Notes: generated by a model not told the origin, from the letters alone. Shown: positions 1 to 7,211, counted from the first letter of the stretch. The stretch: 7,364 nucleotides of DNA from an uncultured Prevotella sp. (GCA_902477645.1 CABSIA010000148.1:1-7364), one strand, 5' to 3'. A program made the numbers and translations.

Positions 1-591
1 GATAGTGGCATGGCGTTTATTGTAAAACAACGGGCCGCACACTATGTAAATCTCGCCATATTTCTTAGCCCATTTACGGCATTTCTCCTCCAGCTCTTTC
101 CAGTCGCCATTGTTCAGACGTGCGTTCTGCGGGCACATATTCGTAAGCAGAAACGACTGGCTCATAGCAGTTTTGTCCCAACGGTTGTCGCCTGCCGGAC
201 ACATGTGTCCGCGGCTCCATCCAGAGCCGCGATAATCGGCAAGCGCAGGTCCGTCTACGACATCATCATCCTCCGCAAAATCATCTGTACGTTTAACTTT
301 CCCGTATGCCTTTTCCGCCGTCAGACTCCAAGCCACCCACAACGGAATGCGCATCCCTGCATCATAGCACGCCACATATCCTTTCCTATGCAACATCTGA
401 CCCACTTTGCCCCTCTGCAAAAGCAGCTCACAGGGAGGGCAGATTTCCAACCTGCCATTACTGCCTGTTTCCTCTTTCTCCTGTACAGCCACCGCTCCAT
501 CGGCATCAGCACCATTATCCAATTTTTTCACAGCCACTATCAGACTGACGGCAAGCAGAACCACCGCCGCAAATAATTTTCTATTGCTCAT
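1..591 (-). CDS. DNA/RNA non-specific endonuclease (beta-beta-alpha-metal family), exported; C-terminus beyond the left edge
   Basis: Partial gene: the ATG at 591 opens 197 codons without a stop before the window ends. The product should be a Mg-dependent, sugar-non-specific nuclease of the Serratia nuclease / NUC1 type. Residues about 6-21 are a hydrophobic stretch after Asn-Arg-Lys, a Sec signal peptide or membrane anchor, so the enzyme probably acts in the periplasm or outside. A family-typical region follows (W-V-A-W-x-L-T near 88-95). The active-site motif is S-R-G-H at 126-129 (classically D-R-G-H), with His129 as the expected general base. N-x-x-P-Q is at 151-155, and L-N-N-G-x-W-x-x-L-E at 159-168 contains Asn160, which matches the metal-binding Asn. 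G-P at 186-187 is also typical. There are seven cysteines, including a C-P-P-C at 51-54. The gene has its own promoter and is separated from the nuo operon by a terminator, so no functional link to complex I is implied. Family assignment is firm; the substrate and biological role are unknown. Confidence 0.92.
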   Translation of the reverse strand, partial: MSNRKLFAAVVLLAVSLIVAVKKLDNGADADGAVAVQEKEETGSNGRLEICPPCELLLQRGKVGQMLHRKGYVACYDAGMRIPLWVAWSLTAEKAYGKVKRTDDFAEDDDVVDGPALADYRGSGWSRGHMCPAGDNRWDKTAMSQSFLLTNMCPQNARLNNGDWKELEEKCRKWAKKYGEIYIVCGPLFYNKRHATI

Positions 592-629
592 AAATCGGCC
601 AATTTATATCTAAAAAATGTCGCTGACTG

Positions 630-637
630 CAAAGGTA
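630..637 (-). promoter_or_regulatory. Bacteroidales-type -7 promoter element for the nuclease gene
   Basis: On the minus strand this reads TACCTTTG, an exact match to the Bacteroides -7 consensus TAnnTTTG recognised by the primary sigma factor of this phylum. It ends 38 nt before the ATG at 591, so transcription should begin near 620-625 and leave a leader of roughly 30 nt. No convincing TTTG-like -33 element is present at the usual spacing, so strength is uncertain. The position just downstream of the nuo terminator supports an independent transcript for the nuclease. Confidence 0.65.
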
Positions 638-737
638 CACAAAAATCCGAAACCATGAATTATATTTTTTGACAGTTCAATAAAAATATCCTATTAAACA
701 ACATTTTTCGAAAAGAATCTCACAAAAAAAGGAGCAG

Positions 738-772
738 AAAAAGGGAAACGAATTTACTTCGTTTCCCTTTTT
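738..772 (-). terminator. Intrinsic terminator after nuoN, symmetric (potentially bidirectional)
   Basis: A perfect 15-bp inverted repeat (738-752 with 758-772) encloses a 5-nt loop at 753-757. The core is GGGAAACGAA paired with TTCGTTTCCC, and the stem base is five A-T pairs, so a T-run follows the GC-rich core on either strand. A further run of seven T follows on the minus strand at 724-730. It lies about 30 nt beyond the nuoN stop codon, which is where the nuo operon transcript should end, and before the nuclease promoter. Confidence 0.9.
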
Positions 773-802
773 GTATGGTATTCTGTTTTTTCTGCTTTTA
801 CA

Positions 803-2278
803 CTATAAAAATATATGATCTACCGTTGAGGCATATATCCAAGTGTAAACTGCACTTGCGATACCGAAGATTACGACCCCGACGGTGCAGATAGCAAGGG
901 TAAGCTTGGTGTTGATGTCTGCTTCGATAAAGAATACCGGATAGTTGTTTGGCTTGATGTACATTGCCTTAACGATGAGCAGATAGTAGTAGAGACTCAC
1001 AACTGTGTTTACAAGTGCGATGAAGACAACCGCATAGGTAATGAGACCTACATTAGTGTCGATGGTATAACCCTTAACAGCAGCCATGAAAACGAAGAAT
1101 TTCGAGAACATACCTGCGAACGGAGGAATACCGCCAAGCGAGAACAAAGCAAGTGTCATAACGAAAGACAAGCCAGGGTTGGTCTTGTAAAGACTGTTGT
1201 AGTCGCAGATGTTGACACAACCACCTGTATTTGTCTCAATCAAAGAAATGATGGCGAAGACCGCAATGTTGGCAACAATGTAGATGAGCACATAGTAAGT
1301 CAGTGCGGACACACTCGTACCCCAATCGCCACCAGAAAGCAAAGCGAGCATTATATAGCCAGCCTGTGAGATAGAGCTGAAAGCCATGAAACGCTTGATG
1401 TTGCGCTGACGGATGGCAAAAAGGTTTGCCACAGTGATAGACAACACAATCACGATACAGAGCATAGGATGCCAGAAATCGAAGAGATTGGCAAATACCT
1501 TTGTAAGGATTGTGAACAAGGCAAATGCGGCAGCACCCTTAGAGATTACACTGAGGTAACCGGTTACAGGTGTCGGAGCGCCCTGATAGGTATCAGCAGT
1601 CCAGAAGTGGAAAGGAACAAGAGAGAGCTTGAATGCCAAACCACTGAAGAAGAATACGAGTCCGGCAATTGCAAGAGGTGTGGCGGTAATATTCTGTGCG
1701 AAGTCCCTGAAGAAGAGATTACCGACTGAGCCATAAAGCATACTGAGACCATAAAGCATGACACCGCTTGAGAATGTTGCAGTAAGAATGAACTTAGCAC
1801 CGGCCTCTGCAGATTCCCGGCTCCATTTATTGTATGCGACGAGACATGCCATAGGCACACTCGCCATCTCGAGTCCAAGGAAGAACAACAGGAAGTGGTT
1901 TGCACTTACCATTACATACATACCCAACAAGGTTGAGAGTACAAGCAGATAGAACTCGCCCTCGAACTTTGCCATATCATTGTCATAAATCCAACTTTTA
2001 GCATGAAGGCATACAAGAAGTGTACCGAAAGCAAGAATAGACTTTATCACACCGATTGTTGGTGTAACGACAAACATGCCTCCGAAAAGCTGATCCTTTG
2101 CGCTGTCGCCAAGTGTCAGAAGGATGTGTATCAAAAGCAGACCGCACACTATGGTGTTAAACCCATCACGATCTCTCTCGTCTGCTGTCATGAAGTCGAC
2201 TACAAACACTGCTACCAGAACAAGCAGAAGGGTCAATTCCGGTAACATATATAAAAATTGACTATAATCTATATACAT
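803..2278 (-). CDS. nuoN: NADH-quinone oxidoreductase (complex I) subunit N
   Basis: 491 aa, polytopic membrane protein (about 14 TM helices expected), normal length for bacterial NuoN. It is the antiporter-like subunit nearest the quinone-binding junction and takes part in coupling quinone reduction to ion pumping. The proton-path residues known from the family are all present: Glu137 in G-L-E-M-A-S (TM5), Lys217 in A-F-K-L-S-L-V-P-F-H (TM7), Lys247 in V-I-S-K (TM8), and Lys393 in M-F-S-K-F-F (TM12). The signature Y-Q-G-A-P-T-P-V follows Lys217. ATG at 2278 gives M-Y-I-D-Y-S-Q; a second in-frame ATG at codon 11 is possible but would trim the first helix. It is the last gene of the operon, 21 nt after nuoM, with no Shine-Dalgarno sequence visible, and it is followed by the terminator at 738-772. 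Ends with TAG. Confidence 0.97.
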   Translation of the reverse strand: MYIDYSQFLYMLPELTLLLVLVAVFVVDFMTADERDRDGFNTIVCGLLLIHILLTLGDSAKDQLFGGMFVVTPTIGVIKSILAFGTLLVCLHAKSWIYDNDMAKFEGEFYLLVLSTLLGMYVMVSANHFLLFFLGLEMASVPMACLVAYNKWSRESAEAGAKFILTATFSSGVMLYGLSMLYGSVGNLFFRDFAQNITATPLAIAGLVFFFSGLAFKLSLVPFHFWTADTYQGAPTPVTGYLSVISKGAAAFALFTILTKVFANLFDFWHPMLCIVIVLSITVANLFAIRQRNIKRFMAFSSISQAGYIMLALLSGGDWGTSVSALTYYVLIYIVANIAVFAIISLIETNTGGCVNICDYNSLYKTNPGLSFVMTLALFSLGGIPPFAGMFSKFFVFMAAVKGYTIDTNVGLITYAVVFIALVNTVVSLYYYLLIVKAMYIKPNNYPVFFIEADINTKLTLAICTVGVVIFGIASAVYTWIYASTVDHIFL

Positions 2279-2299
2279 GATTCTAATATAGTTTAAGCG

Positions 2300-3811
2300 T
2301 TAAAGTGTTACGTAGGTTGAGTAAAGACCAATATGCTTGATAATAGGAGCTACGGCATCGTTGATAATATCCTGTGCCCACAACGGAGCAAGGCCAAGAC
2401 CTGCAACGCAGGCGATAAGACCTATCACGGCAACCCGCTCGTCCCATGTGGCATCGTGAAGCTCAAGGAACTTTGGATTGGCAACTTTCTCAAACAAAAT
2501 CTTACCCACAACACGAAGTATGTAGACTGCTGTGACAACAATCGAGGTACAGGCAATGATGGTGCAAGTACGGCGGAATGTATCACCATTCTCGAATGAG
2601 CCGACAAAGATATTCATCTCGGCAACGAAACCAGAGAAGCCCGGCAAGCCAAGGTTGGCAAGACCTGCTATAACATAACCTACAGAGAGGAATGGCACAA
2701 TCTGCATCAAACCGCCAAGGTAGCGGACATCACGTGTTCCAGCACGGTGGTAAATCATACCGATAACGGCAAAGAACAAGGCCGTCATCAAACCATGTGA
2801 GAGCATCTGAAGGACAGCACCGGTAATGGCTGTCTGAGTAGTCATAAGCAATGCGAACAATACCATACCGCAGTGAGACACTGAAGAGTATGCGTTGATG
2901 TACTTGAGGTCGGTCTGCACACATGCCGAGAGAGCACCATAAACAACAGAGATTGTGGTGAGTATCAGGAATACTGGCGCCCACATGTCAAGAGCATCGG
3001 GCATAAGGAACATTCCTATACGGAAACATCCATAGCCGCCAAGCTTCATAAGCACACCGGCATGAAGCATAGACACAGCAGTAGGCGCACTTGCGTGACC
3101 GTCAGGTGACCATGTGTGGAACGGGAACAATGCACCAAGAACACCGAAACCGATGAAGATGAACGGGAAGAACACATTCTGAACCTCAACAGGTATGTTG
3201 TGCATCTCGGCAATGGCAATGATGTCCATAGTGGTTGCGCCACTGTAGAAATAGATTGCCAAAATACCGATGATGAGAAGGGCAGAGCCTCCCATAAGCA
3301 TCAGCGTAAGCTTCATTGCCGCATACTCCTTGGCACCGCTACCCCACACACCGATAAGAAGATACATAGGGATAAGAGCCACCTCGTAGAACATGAACAT
3401 TGTGAAAAGATCCTTCGAGATGAAGAAACCGAACACACCAGATGACAAGAGCACGAACCAGAGGAAGTACTCCTTCTTCATAGGCTGCATCTGCCAAGAG
3501 GCAAATGTACCTGTAAACACGATAATCGCCGAGAGCAATATCATAACGACAGAAATGCCGTCGACACCTGTGGCAAAATTGATATTGAAAGGCTTAAACC
3601 AAGGTATAGAGTCGCCAAGCACCATCGGGTACTTGTCGGCAGGCATCACCTCTCTCACAGCAAGGAAATCGAAGACGAGATAGATTGCCAGTCCAAGCAA
3701 CACTGTTGCTCCAGCTACCATCACGCCACGTACCTGATTGTCGTTCTTAGCCAGCCAAAGGCCTAAGAGCATCAATACCGGTATAATTACGAATAATGTT
3801 AGATATGTCAT
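2300..3811 (-). CDS. nuoM: NADH-quinone oxidoreductase (complex I) subunit M, variant lacking the TM7 lysine
   Basis: 503 aa, normal length, about 14 TM helices; the middle antiporter-like pump module of the membrane arm, between NuoN and NuoL. Conserved residues are Glu143 in F-Y-E-V-A-L-I-P-M-Y (TM5), Lys256 in G-V-L-M-K-L-G-G-Y-G (TM8), His313 in S-S-V-S-H, His339 in M-L-S-H-G-L, and Glu398 in G-F-V-A-E-M (TM12). From TM7 onward these sit at a constant offset of 9 from my recollection of the E. coli numbering. At the position of the E. coli TM7 Lys234 this protein has Leu225 (codon CTT at 3139-3137), and residues 211-231 contain no charged residue. His250 in S-M-L-H-A-G stands where NuoL has its LIHAAT histidine. 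The signature F-P-F-H-T-W-S-P-D-G-H is at 229-239. The gene starts 14 nt after nuoL with ATG at 3811 and ends with TAA. Identity is firm; the functional meaning of the lysine loss is inference. Confidence 0.97.
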   Translation of the reverse strand: MTYLTLFVIIPVLMLLGLWLAKNDNQVRGVMVAGATVLLGLAIYLVFDFLAVREVMPADKYPMVLGDSIPWFKPFNINFATGVDGISVVMILLSAIIVFTGTFASWQMQPMKKEYFLWFVLLSSGVFGFFISKDLFTMFMFYEVALIPMYLLIGVWGSGAKEYAAMKLTLMLMGGSALLIIGILAIYFYSGATTMDIIAIAEMHNIPVEVQNVFFPFIFIGFGVLGALFPFHTWSPDGHASAPTAVSMLHAGVLMKLGGYGCFRIGMFLMPDALDMWAPVFLILTTISVVYGALSACVQTDLKYINAYSSVSHCGMVLFALLMTTQTAITGAVLQMLSHGLMTALFFAVIGMIYHRAGTRDVRYLGGLMQIVPFLSVGYVIAGLANLGLPGFSGFVAEMNIFVGSFENGDTFRRTCTIIACTSIVVTAVYILRVVGKILFEKVANPKFLELHDATWDERVAVIGLIACVAGLGLAPLWAQDIINDAVAPIIKHIGLYSTYVTL

Positions 3812-3825
3812 TGTTGTCTAAACTT

Positions 3826-5817
3826 TTAAATCAAACAAAGCAGTATTAACGTTAAAGCAATGGTACCTGTAAGGAACCATACGGCATAAGACCTTACATC
3901 GCCGCTCTGCCATGGACGCAGAGACTCGCCTGCCTCGTTGGCACCCCATGCCATGAAGTTGAATGTTCCGTCAACACAATGACGGTCGAACCAGGCGATA
4001 GGTGTAGACAAGCAACGGAATATGAACTTATGTGTAAAGAACATATAAACCTCGTCCATATAAAAACGCTTGTAAGCCGCACGGTGCAGACGTGGCATAG
4101 CCTTGTAGAGCTTGTCGGCAACAGGCTGTTTCTCACCTTTGTAGATGTATGTGGCAAGACAGATGCTTATGATGGCGATAACTGTACTTGTAAGGGCAAC
4201 CTGAGTGTCGAAGTGGATTGTGTAGTCTGTACCAGAGGCGGTAACGAAACTGCCGAAGCTGCCCCCCCATCCAAGGAAGCCAGCCAATGTGGTATAGATA
4301 CCGACACCTACTGTGATAACACAAAGTACTATCAGAGGTATGGTCATTGTCAGAGGTGCCTCGTGTGGAGTATGGTGCGCATGAAGCTCCTTGTTCTCTG
4401 TACCCCAGAAGATACCGTAGTACAAGCGGAACATGTAGAATGCAGTCATTGCGGCAACACCTGTCATAATCCATCCGACAACAGGACTGTATGCAAAGCA
4501 GGCTGTGATAATCTCATCCTTAGAGCTAAATCCAGAGAAGAAAGGAATACCTGCGATGGCAAGACAAGAGATGAGGAATGTAATGTGAGTGACAGGCATA
4601 TACTTGCGCAGACCTCCCATTGCCGACATCTCATTAGAGTGAACGGCATGAATGATACAACCGGCACCGAGGAACAGACAGGCCTTGAACATGGCGTGTG
4701 TGAACAGATGGAACATGGAAGCCATGTAGCCAAGCGAGCCATGATTGTCGATAACAGCCTCATGGCCAGGAAGACATACGCCGAGAGCCACCATCATAAA
4801 TGCAATCTGAGAAATGGTAGAGAATGCGAGCACACGCTTGATATCGCTCTGGGCACAAGCCACAGCCGCTGCATAGAAGGCTGTAAACACGCCAATATAT
4901 ACAACTATGCTCATCTGCTCAGGAGCATACTCTATCCAAAGTGGGAACAGACGTGCAATCTGGAACACACCGGCAACAACCATTGTAGCGGCATGGATAA
5001 GTGCGCTGACAGGTGTAGGACCCTCCATGGCATCTGGCAACCAGATATGCAATGGGAACATTGCACTCTTACCTGCGCCACCGATGAACATAAGAACCAA
5101 AGCGGTAGGAAGAATAAATCCTCCTGCAGCTACGGCCTTGGCAGTATCAACAGGAATGAAAGAAGCTGTTCCTGCCGCCATCTGAAGGTTGTCTACAAAC
5201 GAGAAGCTGAACGACTCAGTGTAGAAACCGAAGATGAGAATACCGATGAGGAAGAACAAGTCAGCAAAACGTGTTACGATGAAAGCCTTCTTTGAGGCTG
5301 CGACTGCAGCGTGCAACGGATAGTAGAAACCGATGAGAAGGTATGAGCTGACACCTACAAGTTCCCAGAACAGATACATCTGGAAGATATTTGTGGCAAC
5401 CACCAGTCCGAGCATGGACATCGTAAAGAGAGAAAGGAAAGCGTAGTAGCGCTGGAAGCCCTTCTCGCCGTGCATATATCCGAAAGAATAGATATGCACC
5501 ATGAGGCTGACTGTAGAGATTACTATGAGCATCATGACAGAAATAGGGTCAAGCATGATGCCAAGGTCGAAATGTAAGGCTCCAAAGTGCATCCATGTGA
5601 AATTAACGGGCACTATGGTGCTGAAAGCTCCGTCGGCACAGCGGTCGGCTGTGAAATAGCTGAATGCTGTGATGTACGACAGGATGGTGACAATACCCAA
5701 GGATGTGGTACCTATGAGTCCGGCCACCTTATGCGACATCTTCATGCCTGCCAGTCCCAAGATGAGGAACGAGAGCATAGGCAGAAGAACTATCAAAAAG
5801 GCATAACTATAATCCAT
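3826..5817 (-). CDS. nuoL: NADH-quinone oxidoreductase (complex I) subunit L
   Basis: 663 aa, somewhat longer than the roughly 613 aa of E. coli NuoL. It is the distal antiporter-like subunit, with about 16 TM helices and the long lateral helix (HL) that runs along NuoM and NuoN. Key residues visible: Glu152 in W-E-L-V-G (TM5), Lys250 in G-G-A-G-K-S-A (TM7), His275 in L-I-H-A-A-T, His370/His374/Lys378 in H-L-F-T-H-A-M-F-K, and Lys433 in F-S-S-K-D-E (TM12). The signature P-L-H-I-W-L-P-D-A-M is at 255-264. The stretch from about 560 to 640 (P-V-A-D-K-L-Y onward) fits the lateral helix, followed by a last TM helix at about 645-662. ATG at 5817 is 6 nt after the nuoK stop codon. A run of seven G in the coding strand (4268-4262) encodes W517-G-G519; the reading frame is intact here. 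Confidence 0.98.
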   Translation of the reverse strand: MDYSYAFLIVLLPMLSFLILGLAGMKMSHKVAGLIGTTSLGIVTILSYITAFSYFTADRCADGAFSTIVPVNFTWMHFGALHFDLGIMLDPISVMMLIVISTVSLMVHIYSFGYMHGEKGFQRYYAFLSLFTMSMLGLVVATNIFQMYLFWELVGVSSYLLIGFYYPLHAAVAASKKAFIVTRFADLFFLIGILIFGFYTESFSFSFVDNLQMAAGTASFIPVDTAKAVAAGGFILPTALVLMFIGGAGKSAMFPLHIWLPDAMEGPTPVSALIHAATMVVAGVFQIARLFPLWIEYAPEQMSIVVYIGVFTAFYAAAVACAQSDIKRVLAFSTISQIAFMMVALGVCLPGHEAVIDNHGSLGYMASMFHLFTHAMFKACLFLGAGCIIHAVHSNEMSAMGGLRKYMPVTHITFLISCLAIAGIPFFSGFSSKDEIITACFAYSPVVGWIMTGVAAMTAFYMFRLYYGIFWGTENKELHAHHTPHEAPLTMTIPLIVLCVITVGVGIYTTLAGFLGWGGSFGSFVTASGTDYTIHFDTQVALTSTVIAIISICLATYIYKGEKQPVADKLYKAMPRLHRAAYKRFYMDEVYMFFTHKFIFRCLSTPIAWFDRHCVDGTFNFMAWGANEAGESLRPWQSGDVRSYAVWFLTGTIALTLILLCLI

Positions 5818-5823
5818 TGTCTT

Positions 5824-6132
5824 TTATAATTTCATGTTTTCGATACTGTCAACTCTATCGCTGTGGAAATGACGGTAGACGTTGATGATAATGGCTATGG
5901 CAACAGCTGTCTCGGCAGCGCTCACACCGATAGAGAACAGTGTGAAGAACATACCGTCGAGCTGTCCAGGATAGAGGAAACGGTTGAATACCGCAAAGTT
6001 AAGGTCGGCAGCATTGAGTACAAGCTCTACAGAGATGAGCATTGCCACCAAGTTGCGACGGGTAACAAATCCAAGTACGCCTATAAAGAACAACAGTGCG
6101 CTCAGCACCAATGGAAACAAAACGGGTATCAT
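5824..6132 (-). CDS. nuoK: NADH-quinone oxidoreductase (complex I) subunit K
   Basis: 102 aa, usual family length (about 100), three TM helices. NuoK is the small MrpC-like membrane subunit between NuoJ and NuoN, and supplies glutamates to the central hydrophilic axis. Both are present: Glu36 in M-L-I-S-V-E-L (TM2) and Glu74 in S-A-A-E-T-A (TM3, equivalent to E. coli Glu72). The conserved loop R-R-N-L is at 25-28. The ATG at 6132 overlaps the nuoJ stop as ATGA (4 nt), the classic arrangement for translational coupling. A strong Shine-Dalgarno sequence lies within the end of nuoJ, 6 nt before the start, which settles the start codon. It ends with TAA, 6 nt before nuoL. Confidence 0.97.
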   Translation of the reverse strand: MIPVLFPLVLSALLFFIGVLGFVTRRNLVAMLISVELVLNAADLNFAVFNRFLYPGQLDGMFFTLFSIGVSAAETAVAIAIIINVYRHFHSDRVDSIENMKL

Positions 6133-6644
6133 TCGTCACCTCCTTTCCTTGCAATCATTATACCTCCGATTATACATGCGAGAAGGAACATTGAGAGGAA
6201 CTCAAACGGCAACACATAGCCATCAACCCCACAATGCAGAAGACGCTCACCGATTTTTGCGACAGGCACCTCTCCCTCTGTTGCGAAATTCTCAATAAAG
6301 GCATTCTTAACAAAGATGCCAACAACGGTTGCCAATCCAACTACAGACAGAAGAAGTCCGGAGAGAAGGCGCGAGCCTTTAATGCGCTCAACTGTTCCCT
6401 GCAGCACATTCTTTGATACGAGTTGTATGGCGAAGACATATATCATCGTGATACCGCCTGCGTAAACGCTTATCTGCGCGGCACCAAGGAATGTATAGTC
6501 GAGCAGGAAGTAAATTCCCGCAACACCAAAGAGCACGAACAGCAGGAATGTTGCCGCGCGCATGATGCTTTTTGTGAATACGCACATCACGGCTGAACCA
6601 AGAATGACTACAGCCAAGATGCAAAACATTACTAAATTTGCCAT
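6129..6644 (-). CDS. nuoJ: NADH-quinone oxidoreductase (complex I) subunit J
   Basis: 171 aa, close to the family norm, five TM helices (homologue of mitochondrial ND6). NuoJ packs beside NuoH and NuoK; its TM3 carries the pi-bulge that changes shape during the catalytic cycle. The hallmark is visible as Q-I-S-V-Y-A-G-G-I at 57-65, with Tyr61 and Gly63-Gly64 at the expected place. The remaining hydrophobic segments lie at about 3-22, 30-48, 92-112 and 145-165. ATG at 6644 follows the nuoI stop by 6 nt, and the TGA at 6131-6129 overlaps the nuoK ATG. The C-terminus K-G-G-D-E doubles as the nuoK ribosome binding site. Confidence 0.96.
   Translation of the reverse strand: MANLVMFCILAVVILGSAVMCVFTKSIMRAATFLLFVLFGVAGIYFLLDYTFLGAAQISVYAGGITMIYVFAIQLVSKNVLQGTVERIKGSRLLSGLLLSVVGLATVVGIFVKNAFIENFATEGEVPVAKIGERLLHCGVDGYVLPFEFLSMFLLACIIGGIMIARKGGDE
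6136..6146 (-). promoter_or_regulatory. Strong Shine-Dalgarno sequence for nuoK embedded in the nuoJ 3' end
   Basis: The minus strand reads AAAGGAGGTGA, a near-complete complement of the 16S rRNA 3' tail, with 6 nt between AGGAGG and the nuoK ATG. The same bases encode Lys-Gly-Gly-Asp at the end of NuoJ. None of the other junctions in this operon shows a comparable site. Together with the ATGA overlap it predicts re-initiation or independent loading of ribosomes at nuoK. Confidence 0.8.
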
Positions 6645-6650
6645 AATCTG

Positions 6651-7184
6651 TTACTTGGTTTTAGTGTTAAACTTACCGATTGTAATAGGTGCGCCACCAT
6701 CAAGAAGACCAGGCAGCGAGCCGCCTTTATATACTTCCTTGTTGAGGTGCAGAACGAGCTTATTGCGGTCGAATACAGCATTCTCGAAGTCGTTGGTAAA
6801 CTCAATAGCTCCGAAGTTGCAGGCATTGACACACAACTGGCAAAACATGCAGTCGCCAAGGTCGTACTGATAGTCGTCGAGTTTTTTCTTCTTCCTTCCT
6901 GTCTCTGGATCTTCCTCCATGTGGGAAAGTATCTTAATAGTGCCGTTAGGACATGCCTTCTCGCACAAGGTACATGCTGTACACTTGTAGCTCTCGTCCT
7001 CATTGCGTGTGAAGACAAGACGTCCACGGTGGCGCTGGGCGACATGAAGAGTTGTCTTACGGTTCTCTGGATACTGCTCTGTGCTCTTAGCCGTGAAATA
7101 TTCACGGAGAGTTGTCTTCATTCCGACAACTAAAGTCTTCAAGGCAGCACCAATCTCACCGAAATATGAATCTTTATATTCCAT
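6651..7184 (-). CDS. nuoI: NADH-quinone oxidoreductase (complex I) subunit I, 2x[4Fe-4S] ferredoxin-like
   Basis: 177 aa from ATG at 7184. A TTG at 7208 would give 185 aa and sits only 3 nt from the nuoH stop. I prefer the ATG because the added M-A-T-N-N-E-I-E shows no family feature, but the choice is not certain. NuoI holds clusters N6a and N6b, which pass electrons to N2 next to the quinone site in the peripheral arm. In 177-aa numbering the cysteine motifs are C68-x2-C71-x2-C74-x3-C78-P and C112-x2-C115-x2-C118-x3-C122. The usual proline after the last cysteine is kept in the first motif and replaced by Asn in the second. The N-terminal S-Y-F-G and M-K-T-T-L-R-E-Y-F segment is the amphipathic region that docks on NuoH. 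A lysine-rich insert (R-K-K-K-K, about 97-101) separates the motifs. The last residues, rich in Gly and Lys, are not diagnostic. Ends with TAA. Confidence 0.95.
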   Translation of the reverse strand: MEYKDSYFGEIGAALKTLVVGMKTTLREYFTAKSTEQYPENRKTTLHVAQRHRGRLVFTRNEDESYKCTACTLCEKACPNGTIKILSHMEEDPETGRKKKKLDDYQYDLGDCMFCQLCVNACNFGAIEFTNDFENAVFDRNKLVLHLNKEVYKGGSLPGLLDGGAPITIGKFNTKTK

Positions 7185-7211
7185 TTCTATCTCGTTATTA
7201 GTAGCCAATGA

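Larger units (their letters stand above)
592..802. other. Intergenic region between the nuo operon and the nuclease gene
   Basis: 211 bp, clearly richer in A and T than the flanking genes. From right to left it contains the short trailer after nuoN, the hairpin terminator at 738-772, an A/T-rich stretch at about 655-735 with no recognisable gene, the -7 promoter element at 630-637, and the nuclease leader. I see no small ORF or RNA gene in it. Confidence 0.85.

Noticed and set aside
10..576. Plus-strand open frame of 188 codons at the left end
   Set aside because: It is the antisense shadow of the nuclease gene on the minus strand, whose motifs (S-R-G-H, L-N-N-G-x-W) are unmistakable.
3979..5295. 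Plus-strand open frame of 438 codons opposite nuoL, rich in Cys, His and charged residues
   Set aside because: It lies wholly antisense to a well-conserved nuoL, and its composition is what the complement of hydrophobic membrane codons gives. There is no domain-like pattern, no promoter or ribosome binding site, and no extension beyond nuoL.
6632..7105. Minus-strand open frame of 157 codons overlapping nuoI in another frame
   Set aside because: nuoI in the competing frame carries both [4Fe-4S] cysteine motifs; this frame is low-complexity Ser/Arg/Thr-rich with no recognisable feature.
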